Source of the DNA: Thermodesulfobacteriota bacterium
GTDB lineage: Bacteria; Desulfobacterota; Desulfomonilia; Desulfomonilales; Desulfomonilaceae
DNA: 8,100 nt
Direction of reading: 5' to 3'
Assembly (NCBI GenBank): GCA_030837305.1
Contig: JAUPKT010000203.1
Span: 1-8,100 of the forward strand
In this document: positions 1 through 7,488 of the stretch, piece by piece
Layout: every line of letters starts with the position of its first letter
How positions within the stretch are numbered: position 1 is the first letter of the stretch
Made by a program: the position numbers and the translations under genes
Notes under the pieces: generated by a model
The model's database searches: none
Told to the model about the DNA's origin: nothing
Seen by the model: the letters and a program-made list of their open reading frames with translations, nothing else

Positions 1-1063
1 CATGGCCAGGCATCTGATCGGAATTGTGAATAGTCTCGTGGGCGGCTATCCGGGTGGTCTTGCCATCGCCGTTACCCTCGCGTGCCTGTTTTTTGCCTCA
101 CTTTCAGGTTCCAGTCCTGCCACTGTGGTTGCCATCGGCTCCATCATGCTTCCTGCCCTAAAGAAAGCCGGGTATGATGACAAATTTTCTGTCGGCTTGG
201 TGACTTCGGCAGGATCTCTCGGTATTGTGATCCCTCCGTCAATCCCAATGATACTCTATTGCATGGTTATGAATGTATCGGTGGCAGAGCTTTTCTTGGC
301 AGGAATCCTTCCAGGGCTTCTCATCGCAGGCGTGTTCATCACGTACACGGTGTTCATGTCGCACAAGTGTGGTTGGAGTTCCTCTGAAAAGGCGAGCTGG
401 CCTGAAACCATAAGAGCTTTCAGACAGGGTTTATGGGCATTGATCCTTCCTGTCATCGTGCTGGGAGGTATCTACGGGGGTATGTTCACTCCCACGGAGG
501 CGGCTGCAGTAAGTGTAGTCTACGCTTTGTTCATTGAGGTTTTCATAAATAGAGAAATTAAGCTTCGAGACTTACCTAACGTTTGTATGCAGGGAGCCGT
601 CTTGTCCGGTTGTCTCCTCTTCATTCTGGCCTGCGCCATGACGCTGGTGTGGCTGTTGACTGCCGAGCGTATCCCGCAGCAACTCGCAGACCTCATTACA
701 CACTACGTTCACAGCCGGTGGCTATTTCTCATCATGGTCAGCATTCTATTTCTTCTTATTGGAACCGTGATGGATAACGTCTCTGCCATGTTGATTCTGT
801 CTCCACTTTTCATGGAAACACTCAACCGATTCAACATTGATTACATCCACTACGGTATTCTTATGGTGCTGCTGATCGAGTACGGTTTTTTGACGCCGCC
901 GTTCGGGCTGAATCTTTTTGTGGCCATGGGACTCACGGGAAAGACCTTGGTGGAGGTTACGGCGGGAGTAGCGCCGTTCCTGTTGCTTTTGCTTACATGC
1001 CTCGTTTTGGTCACATTTGTGCCTACAATTTCCCTGTTCCTGCCAAGTCTTTTCATGCGGTAG
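1..1063 (+). CDS. dctM: TRAP transporter large permease, DctM family (5' partial)
   Basis: This is the large membrane subunit of a tripartite ATP-independent periplasmic (TRAP) transporter. With a small DctQ-type membrane subunit and a DctP-type periplasmic binding protein, this family imports organic acids such as C4-dicarboxylates, driven by an ion (usually sodium) gradient. About 353 residues are visible, against roughly 425 for the family. The ATG at position 2 lies inside the reading frame and is probably not the true start, so the first 70 or so residues are outside the window. Visible hallmarks, numbered from that Met, are the 'SGSSPATVVAIGS' hairpin (35-47), 'IPPSIPM' (77-83), 'GGMFTPTEAAAVSVVYA' (159-175) and 'FLTPPFGLNLFVAMG' (296-310). 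Hydrophobic helices run throughout and the protein ends in a hydrophobic 'FVPTISLFLPSLF' tail. The partner genes would be expected upstream, off the left edge. The substrate cannot be told from this subunit. The frame is intact to a TAG stop. Confidence 0.95.
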   Translation, partial: MARHLIGIVNSLVGGYPGGLAIAVTLACLFFASLSGSSPATVVAIGSIMLPALKKAGYDDKFSVGLVTSAGSLGIVIPPSIPMILYCMVMNVSVAELFLAGILPGLLIAGVFITYTVFMSHKCGWSSSEKASWPETIRAFRQGLWALILPVIVLGGIYGGMFTPTEAAAVSVVYALFIEVFINREIKLRDLPNVCMQGAVLSGCLLFILACAMTLVWLLTAERIPQQLADLITHYVHSRWLFLIMVSILFLLIGTVMDNVSAMLILSPLFMETLNRFNIDYIHYGILMVLLIEYGFLTPPFGLNLFVAMGLTGKTLVEVTAGVAPFLLLLLTCLVLVTFVPTISLFLPSLFMR

Positions 1064-1117
1064 CTGCAAACTCCATGGCATCTCAGTGCGTATTACCCCA
1101 TGGTAGTAAAGCCCGCA
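1064..1117. other. Convergent intergenic spacer without a recognisable terminator
   Basis: These 54 bases separate the converging ends of the TRAP permease and the 812-residue kinase. Two CCATGG palindromes (1073-1078 and 1098-1103) could pair across a 19-base loop, but no T-tract follows on either strand. No intrinsic terminator can be supported here. Confidence 0.5.
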
Positions 1118-3556
1118 TTAAGCCTCATCCAGAATTCTTCTGATGGTTTTTAGGAGCCGTTCTGATTCAAACGGCTTCTGAAGAATTGCCTTGGCCCGCA
1201 GTTCCACCGGGTCTTTTTCGCCCCAGTCTGAGGTATATCCGCTGGAAAAAATAGCTCTCACGTTGGGATTGATTTTGAGAATCTCTCTGAAACACTCTAA
1301 TCCCCCCATCACGGGCATCAACTTATCCAGTATGACCAGTGAAATCAGGTCTCGGTTGTTCTTGTACACATCAAGGCCTTCTTTGCCGTTCGTTGCTGTG
1401 ACAACCCCGTAGCCCGCGCGTGACAACATTTCGGTGCTTATTTCAAGGACCCATGTTTCGTCGTCTACGAGGAGTATGGTTTCTGAACCGCCCTGGGTAA
1501 CAGACTTCGCTTCCACCCTGTTGGATGGCTCACTCGTTTGGGCAGCGGGGAGATAAATATGGAAGGTTGTTCCCTTTCCCACCTCACTCTCGCACACAAC
1601 ATGACCGCCATGCTGCTGAACAATTCCGTAAACCATTGCCAGGCCCAAACCTGTCCCTTTGCCTATCCCTTTGGTCGTAAAGAAAGGCTCGAAAATATGC
1701 TGGAGAATGTCTTCGGGTATTCCGCTCCCGGTGTCAGAAATGGACAGCAGGACATGAGGCCCGGGTTTTGCCCCTATGCGGAGGCCGCAATATTCTTCAT
1801 CCAATACTACAGACTTTATTGCGATGGTCAGCGTCCCTCCTTCGACAGGCATGGCATCTTTGGCATTGATGGCCAGGTTCATGAGCACTTGCTCTATCTG
1901 GACCGGATCAACGTTCACCGTTGGCAAATCATCGTCGAGTATCAGTTCAATGCCAATCATCTTGGGAAGTGTTCGCTGTAATAACGTTTTGACCTGCTCC
2001 ACTTCATGGTTAAGATCCGTAGGCCTCATTTCCGTAGGCCCCTTTCTGCTGAATGTGAGCAGTCTTTTTACCAGATCGCCGCCTCTCTTGGCCGTATCTC
2101 TGATTGTCTGCAAACCGCCAAGAACACGTTTGTCCAGACTCTGGTTCATGAGAAGCATTTCCGAGTAACCAAGGACGACTTGCAGCAGGTTATTAAAGTC
2201 GTGAGCTACGCCTCCCGCCAACGTACCAACGGCCTCCATCTTCTGAGACTGAAGCAACTGATTCCGTAGGGCCTTTTGCTCTGTCCTATCGGTGCAGAAA
2301 GAGAGGATTGCCGGTTTGCCCTGGTAATCAATGACGCGAGGCCACAAAGCGAGGTCGAAGGAGCGACCGTTCTTTTTCAGACCCCTCAATTCGTAGTGCG
2401 AGGGCAACGGGTTGCCCGTCAGGCGTTCTTTTCGCCTTTTTGTGATGATTTCGCGATCCTCAGGGGAAATGAAATCCTCAACGGGACGCCCGAGAACCTC
2501 CTCCTGGCCCTCGTATCCAAAAACCTCAAGAAATGCGGGGTTCACAAACACCAAGCCTTCACCCTGCAAGACGCCGGCGCCAACCGGTGCTTGCTCAATA
2601 AGCAGCCTGTTTGTCCTCTCAGAGTCTCGAAGGGCCTTCTCCAAAAGGTTTCGTTCGGTGACATCCTCGGAAATCCCGAGCAAAAATTGGGGATTTCCTT
2701 CAGCATCAAAAACGGGAAGCTTTTTCGTGTGGAGGATGCGCCTGCCTTTGAATCTTGTTTCTATTTCTTCTTCAGGGATATCCACCATCTTTCCGCCGGC
2801 TATCACATGCCGGTCTTTTTCGGTGAAGAAATCAGCTTGCTCTCGCGGGAAAAAGTCATAGTCGTTTTTGCCGAGCAACTCCTCACGCGAATAGCCGAGC
2901 AACTCCTCACCGGCCCTGTTAAACCGCGCAAAGCTCAGCTTTTCAATGTCTTTGATGAAGATCATATTCGGGATATTTTCCACTATCTGCTGGAGGAACA
3001 TCTCGTTCTGTTTCAACGCGAGCTCTGTCTGCTTTCGGACTTCGTTTTCCGCCTTCAGATTCTCCAACAGTTTGAGTGTTTCAGCCCGGCTCCTTTCAAG
3101 TTCCCAGGTACGTTGCCCAACCAATGCGGCAAGACGATCTTTTTCCTTCCGCTGGAGTTCATTTGCCTCTTTAATTTTGGTCAGAACCCGGATTTGGGCT
3201 CTGAGTTCCGTTTCGTCTATTGGTTTGGCAAGAAAGGCGTCGCCCCCGACTTCCAGGGCCTTGGTTCTGCTCTGAGAGTCAGACCGCAGGGCGGTCAGGA
3301 AAAGCACGGGAATGTGCTCCGAACGTTCGTCGGACTTCAAACGTCGGCATACTTCGAACCCATTCATGTCCGGCATAACGATGTCGAGGAGAATCACGTC
3401 CGGGTCTTCTTCCAGCGCAAGCTCTAGGCCTTTTGGTCCATTCTCGGCAGTCCACACTATTGCGTTGGGGAATGCGTCTTTCAGCACGGCCTTCAAACTG
3501 ATGAGGTTATCCCGATTGTCATCTATGGCCAAGATTTTCGGGTCATGCGTTGCCAT
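1118..3556 (-). CDS. Soluble hybrid histidine kinase: REC-PAS-PAS-HisKA-HATPase-REC
   Basis: This is a cytoplasmic hybrid sensor kinase of 812 residues with no signal peptide or membrane segment. Residues 6-125 are a receiver: acidic pair D12/D13, phosphoacceptor D58 in 'ILLDIVMP', T88 and K111. A charged coiled coil follows (about 125-185), then PAS 1 (about 186-300, '[10 protein letters not shown]', ending 'GISEDVTER') and PAS 2 (about 313-428). The dimerisation and phosphotransfer domain has H452 in 'GGVAHDFNN'. The ATPase has an N box with N564, a G1 box 'DTGSGI' (608-613), an F box 'FEPFF' (622-626) and a G2 box 'GKGTGLGLA' (632-640). A C-terminal receiver (691-812) has D698/D699, D744 and K794. 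All catalytic residues are present, so the kinase should be active. An N-terminal receiver suggests it is itself a phosphorelay target, plausibly of the 985-residue kinase encoded just upstream, with which it overlaps by 14 bases. The ATG at 3556 is supported by AAGGGAG seven bases upstream. The PAS ligands are unknown and there is no DNA-binding domain. Confidence 0.95.
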   Translation of the reverse strand: MATHDPKILAIDDNRDNLISLKAVLKDAFPNAIVWTAENGPKGLELALEEDPDVILLDIVMPDMNGFEVCRRLKSDERSEHIPVLFLTALRSDSQSRTKALEVGGDAFLAKPIDETELRAQIRVLTKIKEANELQRKEKDRLAALVGQRTWELERSRAETLKLLENLKAENEVRKQTELALKQNEMFLQQIVENIPNMIFIKDIEKLSFARFNRAGEELLGYSREELLGKNDYDFFPREQADFFTEKDRHVIAGGKMVDIPEEEIETRFKGRRILHTKKLPVFDAEGNPQFLLGISEDVTERNLLEKALRDSERTNRLLIEQAPVGAGVLQGEGLVFVNPAFLEVFGYEGQEEVLGRPVEDFISPEDREIITKRRKERLTGNPLPSHYELRGLKKNGRSFDLALWPRVIDYQGKPAILSFCTDRTEQKALRNQLLQSQKMEAVGTLAGGVAHDFNNLLQVVLGYSEMLLMNQSLDKRVLGGLQTIRDTAKRGGDLVKRLLTFSRKGPTEMRPTDLNHEVEQVKTLLQRTLPKMIGIELILDDDLPTVNVDPVQIEQVLMNLAINAKDAMPVEGGTLTIAIKSVVLDEEYCGLRIGAKPGPHVLLSISDTGSGIPEDILQHIFEPFFTTKGIGKGTGLGLAMVYGIVQQHGGHVVCESEVGKGTTFHIYLPAAQTSEPSNRVEAKSVTQGGSETILLVDDETWVLEISTEMLSRAGYGVVTATNGKEGLDVYKNNRDLISLVILDKLMPVMGGLECFREILKINPNVRAIFSSGYTSDWGEKDPVELRAKAILQKPFESERLLKTIRRILDEA
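2870..2910. repeat. 17-bp direct repeat within the first PAS domain
   Basis: GCCGAGCAACTCCTCAC occurs at 2870-2886 and again at 2894-2910, a 24-bp (8-codon) period. On the coding strand it encodes two successive EELLG units in '[14 protein letters not shown]', a common PAS signature. The exact nucleotide identity hints at a recent local duplication or gene conversion, but the frame is preserved and the peptide is normal for PAS domains. Confidence 0.8.
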
Positions 3557-6500
3557 GGAGTTTCTCCCTTATTGTTTCCAGGAATCCGTTGACCTCAATG
3601 GGCTTACTAATATACCCGTCAAATCCGTAGGCAAGAATGTCTTCTTTATCTCCTTTCATCACACTAGCCGTAAGTGCTATTATGGGGATATTCTGCAGAG
3701 CCTCGTATTCTCTTATTGCTTTAAGTGCCGCTATTCCATCCACCACAGGAAGCGAAATGTCCATCAGGATAAGATCGGGCTTATGACAAATGGCTAGGTC
3801 GATGCCTTCCTTGCCGTCCTGTGCTTCGATGACATGGTAGTTTGCTTGCAGGACCGCCCGTGCGGTAAGCATGTTGTCTGGATTGTCCTCCACGACCAAA
3901 ATGACCGGCTTGTCTCTGATCGGTTCTCTACGTGCGGGCCGTGGCGTCACCATTGCTCCCACCGCAGACAGTAATTCCGTCTTGCTGATGTCTCCCTTTT
4001 GAATGAGCTGATGAATATGGTTGCCCTTCAGCATACTCAATTCTTCCGGCGTAACATGCTTCGCGGTTAAGACCAGCACAGGAAGGCGCCCGGTCCTCTC
4101 GGAATCTCGAATTTTCACGAGCACGTCAAAGCCATTGACTTCGGGCATCATCAGATCGAGGATTACCCCATCGGGGAGGGTTTTTTTCATTTGTTCCAGC
4201 GCTTCCATGCCATTGCGTGCCACCAGAACGCGATAGCCGTGATCAACAAGCATGTCCCGTATCTGGATGACTGCTGGTTCGCTGTCTTCAACGATGAGGA
4301 TGAGTTTGTCTTGGCCATTCGGAAGACAGGACTCTGCATTTGATGTAAGTGATGCTGAAGAAGATTCTTTAGTGTCTCTTTTTCCAATTACGCTTCCTGA
4401 ATGTATGCTTAACGGCAGGATGATCGTGAAAGTTGAGCCTTTGCCCAGTGTGCTTTGCACGTCAATTCTGCCTCGGAGAAGAGCGGCGTACCTTTTGGCA
4501 ATGGCCAGTCCCAGACCCGTGCCGCCATACCTCTTTGATGTGCTCTCATCTGCCTGGCGGAATTCTTCAAAAATGAATTGAAGCCGGTGATCATGAATAC
4601 CGATACCAGTATCCGAAACAGCTATCCGGACTTGGTTCGGTGTTTGCTCGGCCTTGATCTCCACCTGTCCGGCCTCGGTGAACTTCACCGCGTTCGCAAC
4701 GATATTCTGAAGAATATGCCGAAATTTGTTGTGATCGCTCAAAATAGGGGAGAGTTCATCGCCAATGGAATTGATGAGGGAAACGTTTTTCTCGCGGGCC
4801 TGGGATTCAAGCATTTGGACTATCTCTTCACACACCTGTTTCACAGAAAAGCTTTCAAAGACAAGGTCTTCCCGGCCTGCTTCGATGCGTGCCAGATCGA
4901 GGACATCGTTGATCAATGCGAGCAGATGTTTGCCATTGCGTTCAATCACTTCCAGGTACCCGTGTTCCTCTTCAGGTATGACAGAGAGGAGGCGGCGCTT
5001 GAGCACGCTGGAAAGCGCAATCACCGAATTGAGCGGGGTGCGCAGCTCATGGCTCATGTTGGAAATGAAGCTGTTCTTCAGATTATTGGCTTCGTCCAAT
5101 TGCCTCTTTTGCATTTCCAACTCGATGTTTTGTTCAGTAAGTTCATCCGTTTGAGCTGCCAGCTCTCTTTTTTGAGCCTCCAGCTCCTGGTTCTGTTGTT
5201 CGAGTTTCTCGAGGAATTGGCGAATTTGCTCAAACGCAAGGACGCCATTCATGCGGGCGGTCATGACATCCCATACGTCGCCTATCAGTCTCAGTACCTG
5301 TTCATCATATTGACGAACCGCCGCAAGGGAAATCATGGCCACAACGTCTTGGCCGGAAATGATGGGGATGGTCAGGATCTCCTTTGGCCTGATATCCCCG
5401 CTCACGGTAACAAGCTTAAAATGGGTATCTGCGGGGATGTCCATGATTCGTTGAATCTGCTTGGTGGATAGAGAACGTCCGAACTCCCCTTCACCTCCCG
5501 TTGCGCAAAAGGATTTCCGTGCATCCGCAGTAAGGCCTATGGATTCAAGATATTCGAAAGATGTCTGTTGTTTATTGAGGATGTACACGGCCCCAACCTG
5601 GGAATCCGTATGCTCCAGCAGGATCTTGAGCAATTCCCGGCAAAAAGCGTGGAGATCTTCTTCCCTGAGCATAACATCTGCAATCCTACCTGCGTTTTGC
5701 CTCACCATCATTTCGGACTGGATCGTATGAGCAAGCTCATTGAAAGCGCCCGCAAGAATTCCAAATTCATTTCTGGAAGCATAACTGCTCCGTGCATCAA
5801 AATCTCCTTGCCGGTATCGTCGAGCAACCGAAGTCAGCTCTTTCAACGGGTCCCTTATCCCTTTCACCAGGTAATAACCCCCACCGGCTGAGAGCAGAAG
5901 AATTGCCCCGATCAGTACCCCGAGGTGTACCATGAGGTCATGTTTCTCTTCTTTGGCTTCCCGATAAAATTTGTCAGCCCTGTTTTTGGCAAAGTCATCC
6001 ACCACCGCCAGGTAATTCAAGACTTTCTGAGCGTGCATACCGCCCACGCCGGTAAACTTCGTTCGGGCCGCTGCTTCAGACACCTTTCCTTCCCGGAGCA
6101 AACGGATGGTTTGATTGCGAATGGCTCTCCATTGGACAAGGGCATTGTGGGCCTGGTCTACGTCATTGGGATTACCGAGGTATTTTTCATGCAGGATCTG
6201 AAACGCGTGATGGGCATTGTTCTCGTAGGTGTCGATGCTCTGAATGATCCCCGTCCTTTCTTCTTCATTGTCAGACAAAAACAATTCTTTCATGTTCAGA
6301 TGTATGCTGATGACATCCGCTCTGATTGCGCCCACTGCCTTTCGCACCCGTAACGGATGCTCGTACAACCCCTTGGTTTGCTGCCACAAAAGTTCGTTTT
6401 GGAGCCAGGAGGTTATACCGAGGATCGCCACGAAAACCAGTATGGCGCCGAGACCTAACTTTAGCTGCGTGCCGATTCTCAGATCCTTCATTCTTCTCAT
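3543..6500 (-). CDS. Membrane hybrid histidine kinase: TM-4HB sensor-TM-HAMP-GAF-HisKA-HATPase-REC-REC
   Basis: This is an inner-membrane sensor kinase of 985 residues. Residues 15-33 form TM1. Residues 34-189 are a mostly helical periplasmic region resembling the four-helix-bundle sensors of chemoreceptors. TM2 is about 190-212, a HAMP domain spans about 213-265, and a GAF-like domain spans about 270-415. A strict leucine-heptad coiled coil (426-474) leads into HisKA with H484 in 'NMSHELRTPLN'. The ATPase has an N box with N603, G1 'DTGIGI' (630-635), an F box near 643-646 and G2 'GGTGLGLA' (659-666). Two receivers follow. The first (about 731-850) has D739, D782 in 'ILDLMMPE', T812 and K835. 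The second (about 864-982) is DivK-like with D872, D914, T944 and K966. Everything needed for autophosphorylation and phosphotransfer is present. The start at 6500 overlaps the cheR stop as ATGA and has GGAGAG seven bases upstream; Met4 is a less likely alternative. Related kinases next to cheR genes often carry two or three receivers (family knowledge from memory). The signal is unknown. Confidence 0.95.
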   Translation of the reverse strand: MRRMKDLRIGTQLKLGLGAILVFVAILGITSWLQNELLWQQTKGLYEHPLRVRKAVGAIRADVISIHLNMKELFLSDNEEERTGIIQSIDTYENNAHHAFQILHEKYLGNPNDVDQAHNALVQWRAIRNQTIRLLREGKVSEAAARTKFTGVGGMHAQKVLNYLAVVDDFAKNRADKFYREAKEEKHDLMVHLGVLIGAILLLSAGGGYYLVKGIRDPLKELTSVARRYRQGDFDARSSYASRNEFGILAGAFNELAHTIQSEMMVRQNAGRIADVMLREEDLHAFCRELLKILLEHTDSQVGAVYILNKQQTSFEYLESIGLTADARKSFCATGGEGEFGRSLSTKQIQRIMDIPADTHFKLVTVSGDIRPKEILTIPIISGQDVVAMISLAAVRQYDEQVLRLIGDVWDVMTARMNGVLAFEQIRQFLEKLEQQNQELEAQKRELAAQTDELTEQNIELEMQKRQLDEANNLKNSFISNMSHELRTPLNSVIALSSVLKRRLLSVIPEEEHGYLEVIERNGKHLLALINDVLDLARIEAGREDLVFESFSVKQVCEEIVQMLESQAREKNVSLINSIGDELSPILSDHNKFRHILQNIVANAVKFTEAGQVEIKAEQTPNQVRIAVSDTGIGIHDHRLQFIFEEFRQADESTSKRYGGTGLGLAIAKRYAALLRGRIDVQSTLGKGSTFTIILPLSIHSGSVIGKRDTKESSSASLTSNAESCLPNGQDKLILIVEDSEPAVIQIRDMLVDHGYRVLVARNGMEALEQMKKTLPDGVILDLMMPEVNGFDVLVKIRDSERTGRLPVLVLTAKHVTPEELSMLKGNHIHQLIQKGDISKTELLSAVGAMVTPRPARREPIRDKPVILVVEDNPDNMLTARAVLQANYHVIEAQDGKEGIDLAICHKPDLILMDISLPVVDGIAALKAIREYEALQNIPIIALTASVMKGDKEDILAYGFDGYISKPIEVNGFLETIREKLHGNA
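3564..3570 (-). promoter_or_regulatory. Ribosome binding site of the 812-residue hybrid kinase
   Basis: AAGGGAG on the minus strand lies seven bases before the ATG at 3556, within the 3' end of the preceding kinase gene. It supports the start that creates the 14-base gene overlap. Confidence 0.75.
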
Positions 6501-7354
6501 GGTAAATCTCTCCGATTGGTTCTCTGAAAAACGGCTGCTGGAACCATAAGTGTTTGAAAAGCTGCTGTTTGTTCCACAATGACCCGCTCCACCTCACCGG
6601 TGACCAAATATCCATCATTCTTCAGGCAGCGAATTACCTTGCTCAGGATAAATTCCCTGATGTCTTTTCGGTAATAGAACAGGAGATTACAGCACATGAC
6701 AAGGTCGAAGTCTCCAAAAATACTTGCCGGAGGACACCAGGAGCCGTCGTCCAAGAGATCATAGGACGAGAAGTCGATCCGTTCCCGCAGTCTTGAGACG
6801 ACTACGTAGGTTCCATCTTGTCGCGAAAAATACGTGTTGAGATGTTTTAGTGTGACATTCCCAACTGCCCTGGTATCATAGACCCCTTTTCGGGCAATTT
6901 CGAGGTCGGCCTCGGAAGTGTCCGTGGCAAATATGCGGGTAGGGATTTCGGCCCCTGTTCTTGTAACCAGCTCCTCGACCAATATCGCAAGGGAATATGC
7001 CTCCTGACCGGCTGCGCAACTAGTCGACCAAATTCTCAGTTCGGAATAGTTGTCTTTCTCCTTTTTTTCAATCAGTCTCGGGAGAATTGCTTGTTCCAGA
7101 TAAGCATAGGTAAGTCGATTTCTAAAGAACTCGCTGTAGGTGATGTTCAGGGAACGAAAAAAGGTTTCCGCCTCTGTCTTATCTTCCGAAAGGCGACGTA
7201 GGTAGGATGCAAGGCTAGTGTATGGGATACGTCCCAACCTTCTTTCCACGGATTTTTGTAGAAAGTGCTCATCGTACTTGGAAATATCCTGATCAAGGGT
7301 CCTGGCGATGACCCGGACAACGTCGTCCAAATCGTGCATTGGCGTAACCCCCAT
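6497..7354 (-). CDS. cheR: CheR-family protein-glutamate O-methyltransferase
   Basis: Enzymes of this family transfer methyl groups from S-adenosylmethionine to glutamate side chains, classically on chemoreceptors, to tune receptor activity. The 285-residue length matches typical CheR. Residues 8-60 fit the helical N-terminal domain. The family motif 'NITYSEFFR' is at 70-78, the SAM-binding loop 'CAAGQEAYSLAI' at 113-124 (compare canonical 'STGEEPYSLAM'), and 'ATDTS' at 143-147 supplies the acidic ribose-binding residue D145. 'DLVMCCNLLFYY' (217-228) corresponds to canonical 'DxxxCRNVLIYF', but here Cys222 replaces the usual Arg. The end 'GYLVTGEVER' corresponds to canonical 'GGYLFLGHSE'. No CheB, CheA or receptor gene is in the window. 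The gene is coupled by an ATGA overlap to the hybrid kinase downstream, suggesting that a kinase or associated receptor is its partner. Start choice: the ATG at 7354 lacks a good ribosome site, while Met6 (7339) has GGGGG eight bases upstream and may be the true start. Neither choice affects a motif. Confidence 0.92.
   Translation of the reverse strand: MGVTPMHDLDDVVRVIARTLDQDISKYDEHFLQKSVERRLGRIPYTSLASYLRRLSEDKTEAETFFRSLNITYSEFFRNRLTYAYLEQAILPRLIEKKEKDNYSELRIWSTSCAAGQEAYSLAILVEELVTRTGAEIPTRIFATDTSEADLEIARKGVYDTRAVGNVTLKHLNTYFSRQDGTYVVVSRLRERIDFSSYDLLDDGSWCPPASIFGDFDLVMCCNLLFYYRKDIREFILSKVIRCLKNDGYLVTGEVERVIVEQTAAFQTLMVPAAVFQRTNRRDLP
6508..6513 (-). promoter_or_regulatory. Ribosome binding site of the 985-residue hybrid kinase
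   Basis: GGAGAG on the minus strand sits seven bases before the ATG at 6500, inside the last codons of cheR. With the ATGA stop/start overlap (6497-6500) it fixes the start and indicates coupled translation. Confidence 0.7.
7348..7352 (-). promoter_or_regulatory. Candidate ribosome binding site favouring the internal cheR start at 7339
   Basis: GGGGG on the minus strand is eight bases before the ATG at 7339, whereas the ATG at 7354 has only CGTCTCTTT before it and its nearest GGAG is 18 bases away. This favours translation from the second ATG, shortening CheR by five residues. GGGGG is not an ideal Shine-Dalgarno core, so the choice remains open. Confidence 0.35.
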
Positions 7355-7406
7355 AAAGAGACGTGTGGGGTGCTCCGAAAGATATTTCCTACGAAACCGA
7401 TATACT

Positions 7407-7434
7407 ATTCATGCCTTGAATGCAATGGAATGCA
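7407..7434. repeat. Overlapping inverted and direct short repeats upstream of cheR
   Basis: ATTCA-TGCCT-TGAAT (7407-7421) is a perfect 5-bp inverted repeat with a 5-base centre. Overlapping it, GAATGCA occurs twice (7418-7424 and 7428-7434) with a 10-bp period, about one helical turn. The cluster lies at the predicted start region of the possible promoter just upstream, so it could be an operator. The repeats are short and could be coincidental. Confidence 0.25.
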
Positions 7435-7446
7435 GCGCACTTGCCG
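7431..7446 (-). promoter_or_regulatory. Possible sigma-54 (-24/-12) promoter for the cheR-kinase operon
   Basis: On the minus strand the sequence CGGCAAGTGCGCTGCA has GG and GC separated by exactly ten bases, as required for a -24/-12 element. It matches most of the consensus TGGCACG-N4-TTGCA. A start site would fall near 7420, leaving about 65 bases of leader before the first cheR ATG. It lies in the only sizeable intergenic region of the block, correctly placed and oriented. A single match of this kind can occur by chance, and no activator site was identified. Confidence 0.3.
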
Positions 7447-7488
7447 GCCTTATGGCTGATGATTTCAAGCCACTCACAACGGGGACCG

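Larger units (their letters stand above)
7355..7488. other. Intergenic region between the partial hybrid kinase and cheR
   Basis: This 134-base spacer is the only real gap in the signalling block. It holds the possible -24/-12 element and the short repeats listed separately. It also contains a 5-bp stem TGGCT/AGCCA with a 10-base loop (7453-7472), which has no T-run and so is not a convincing terminator for the upstream kinase. No small gene with a ribosome site was seen. Confidence 0.5.

Noticed and set aside
746..1081. Minus-strand open frame opposite the end of the TRAP permease
   Set aside because: The translation is rich in Gln, Lys and Arg, with no family features, while the opposite strand encodes clear DctM motifs.
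1073..1103. Paired CCATGG palindromes as a bidirectional terminator
   Set aside because: There is a 6-bp stem with a 19-base loop and no T-tract on either side. More likely chance occurrence of a short palindrome.
2276..3427. Long plus-strand open frame (383 codons) opposite the 812-residue kinase
   Set aside because: It is antisense to a gene with complete, well-ordered domains. Its translation is low-complexity and matches no family, so it is a codon-bias shadow.
4578..5471. Long plus-strand open frame (297 codons) opposite the HAMP-GAF kinase
   Set aside because: It lies antisense to the HisKA, coiled-coil and GAF coding region. It shows no recognisable domain or ribosome site and is explained by the bias of the real gene.
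7453..7472. TGGCT/AGCCA stem after the partial kinase as a terminator
   Set aside because: The stem is short, the loop is long and no U-run follows in the direction of transcription.
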